A DNA stretch of 5,694 bases from positions 1 through 5,694 of the forward strand of contig JAGWML010000193.1 in the NCBI GenBank assembly GCA_028873155.1, given 5' to 3'. Under the pieces are notes generated by a model. It saw only the letters and a program-made list of their open reading frames with translations, was not told the origin of the DNA and ran no database searches. The position numbers were made by a program, and so were the translations under genes. Below are positions 4,507-5,694 of this stretch, piece by piece (the stretch's first letter is position 1; every line of letters begins with the position of its first letter). This DNA is from Acidobacteriota bacterium. Its GTDB lineage: Bacteria; Acidobacteriota; Terriglobia; Terriglobales; Acidobacteriaceae.

Positions 4507-5694
<1,188 letters not shown>

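Overview
The window is a stretch of core translation machinery, and every recognisable gene lies on the minus strand. Read in the direction of transcription, from high to low coordinates, the order is tuf (EF-Tu) - rpsJ (S10) - rplC (L3) - rplD (L4) - rplW (L23) - rplB (L2) - rpsS (S19) - rplV (L22) - rpsC (S3, cut by the window start). This is the junction of the str operon (which normally ends in tuf) with the S10 operon, in canonical bacterial gene order. The EF-Tu start codon is the last three bases of the window, so no promoter or upstream gene of tuf is visible.

The DNA is GC-rich, and the protein sequences look most like Acidobacteriota (Terriglobia/Acidobacteriaceae-like). The basis is recollection of the S10, L4 and EF-Tu sequences of that group; no search was run, so the taxonomy is an inference. 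All proteins have normal length and their conserved functional motifs. No frameshifts, mobile elements, tRNA or rRNA genes, or CRISPR arrays were seen. No oligo-U terminator was seen between genes, so the genes are probably co-transcribed.

The genes are packed in two ways. Some junctions are tight: rplD/rplW overlap by one base, rplB-rpsS are 15 bases apart and rplV-rpsC 19 bases. Others are unusually roomy for an S10 operon: tuf-rpsJ 187 bases, rpsJ-rplC 164, rplW-rplB 127, rplC-rplD 78 and rpsS-rplV 63. The four longest spacers are rich in short perfect inverted repeats that would fold in the mRNA. Several lie right after a stop codon and several right before the next Shine-Dalgarno sequence. 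These spacers are the only part of the window not explained by standard annotation. They are candidate sites for RNA processing, mRNA stability or ribosomal-protein feedback; the tuf-rpsJ spacer sits where the E. coli S10 leader sits. I see no new protein system here; for its coding content this is an ordinary housekeeping region.
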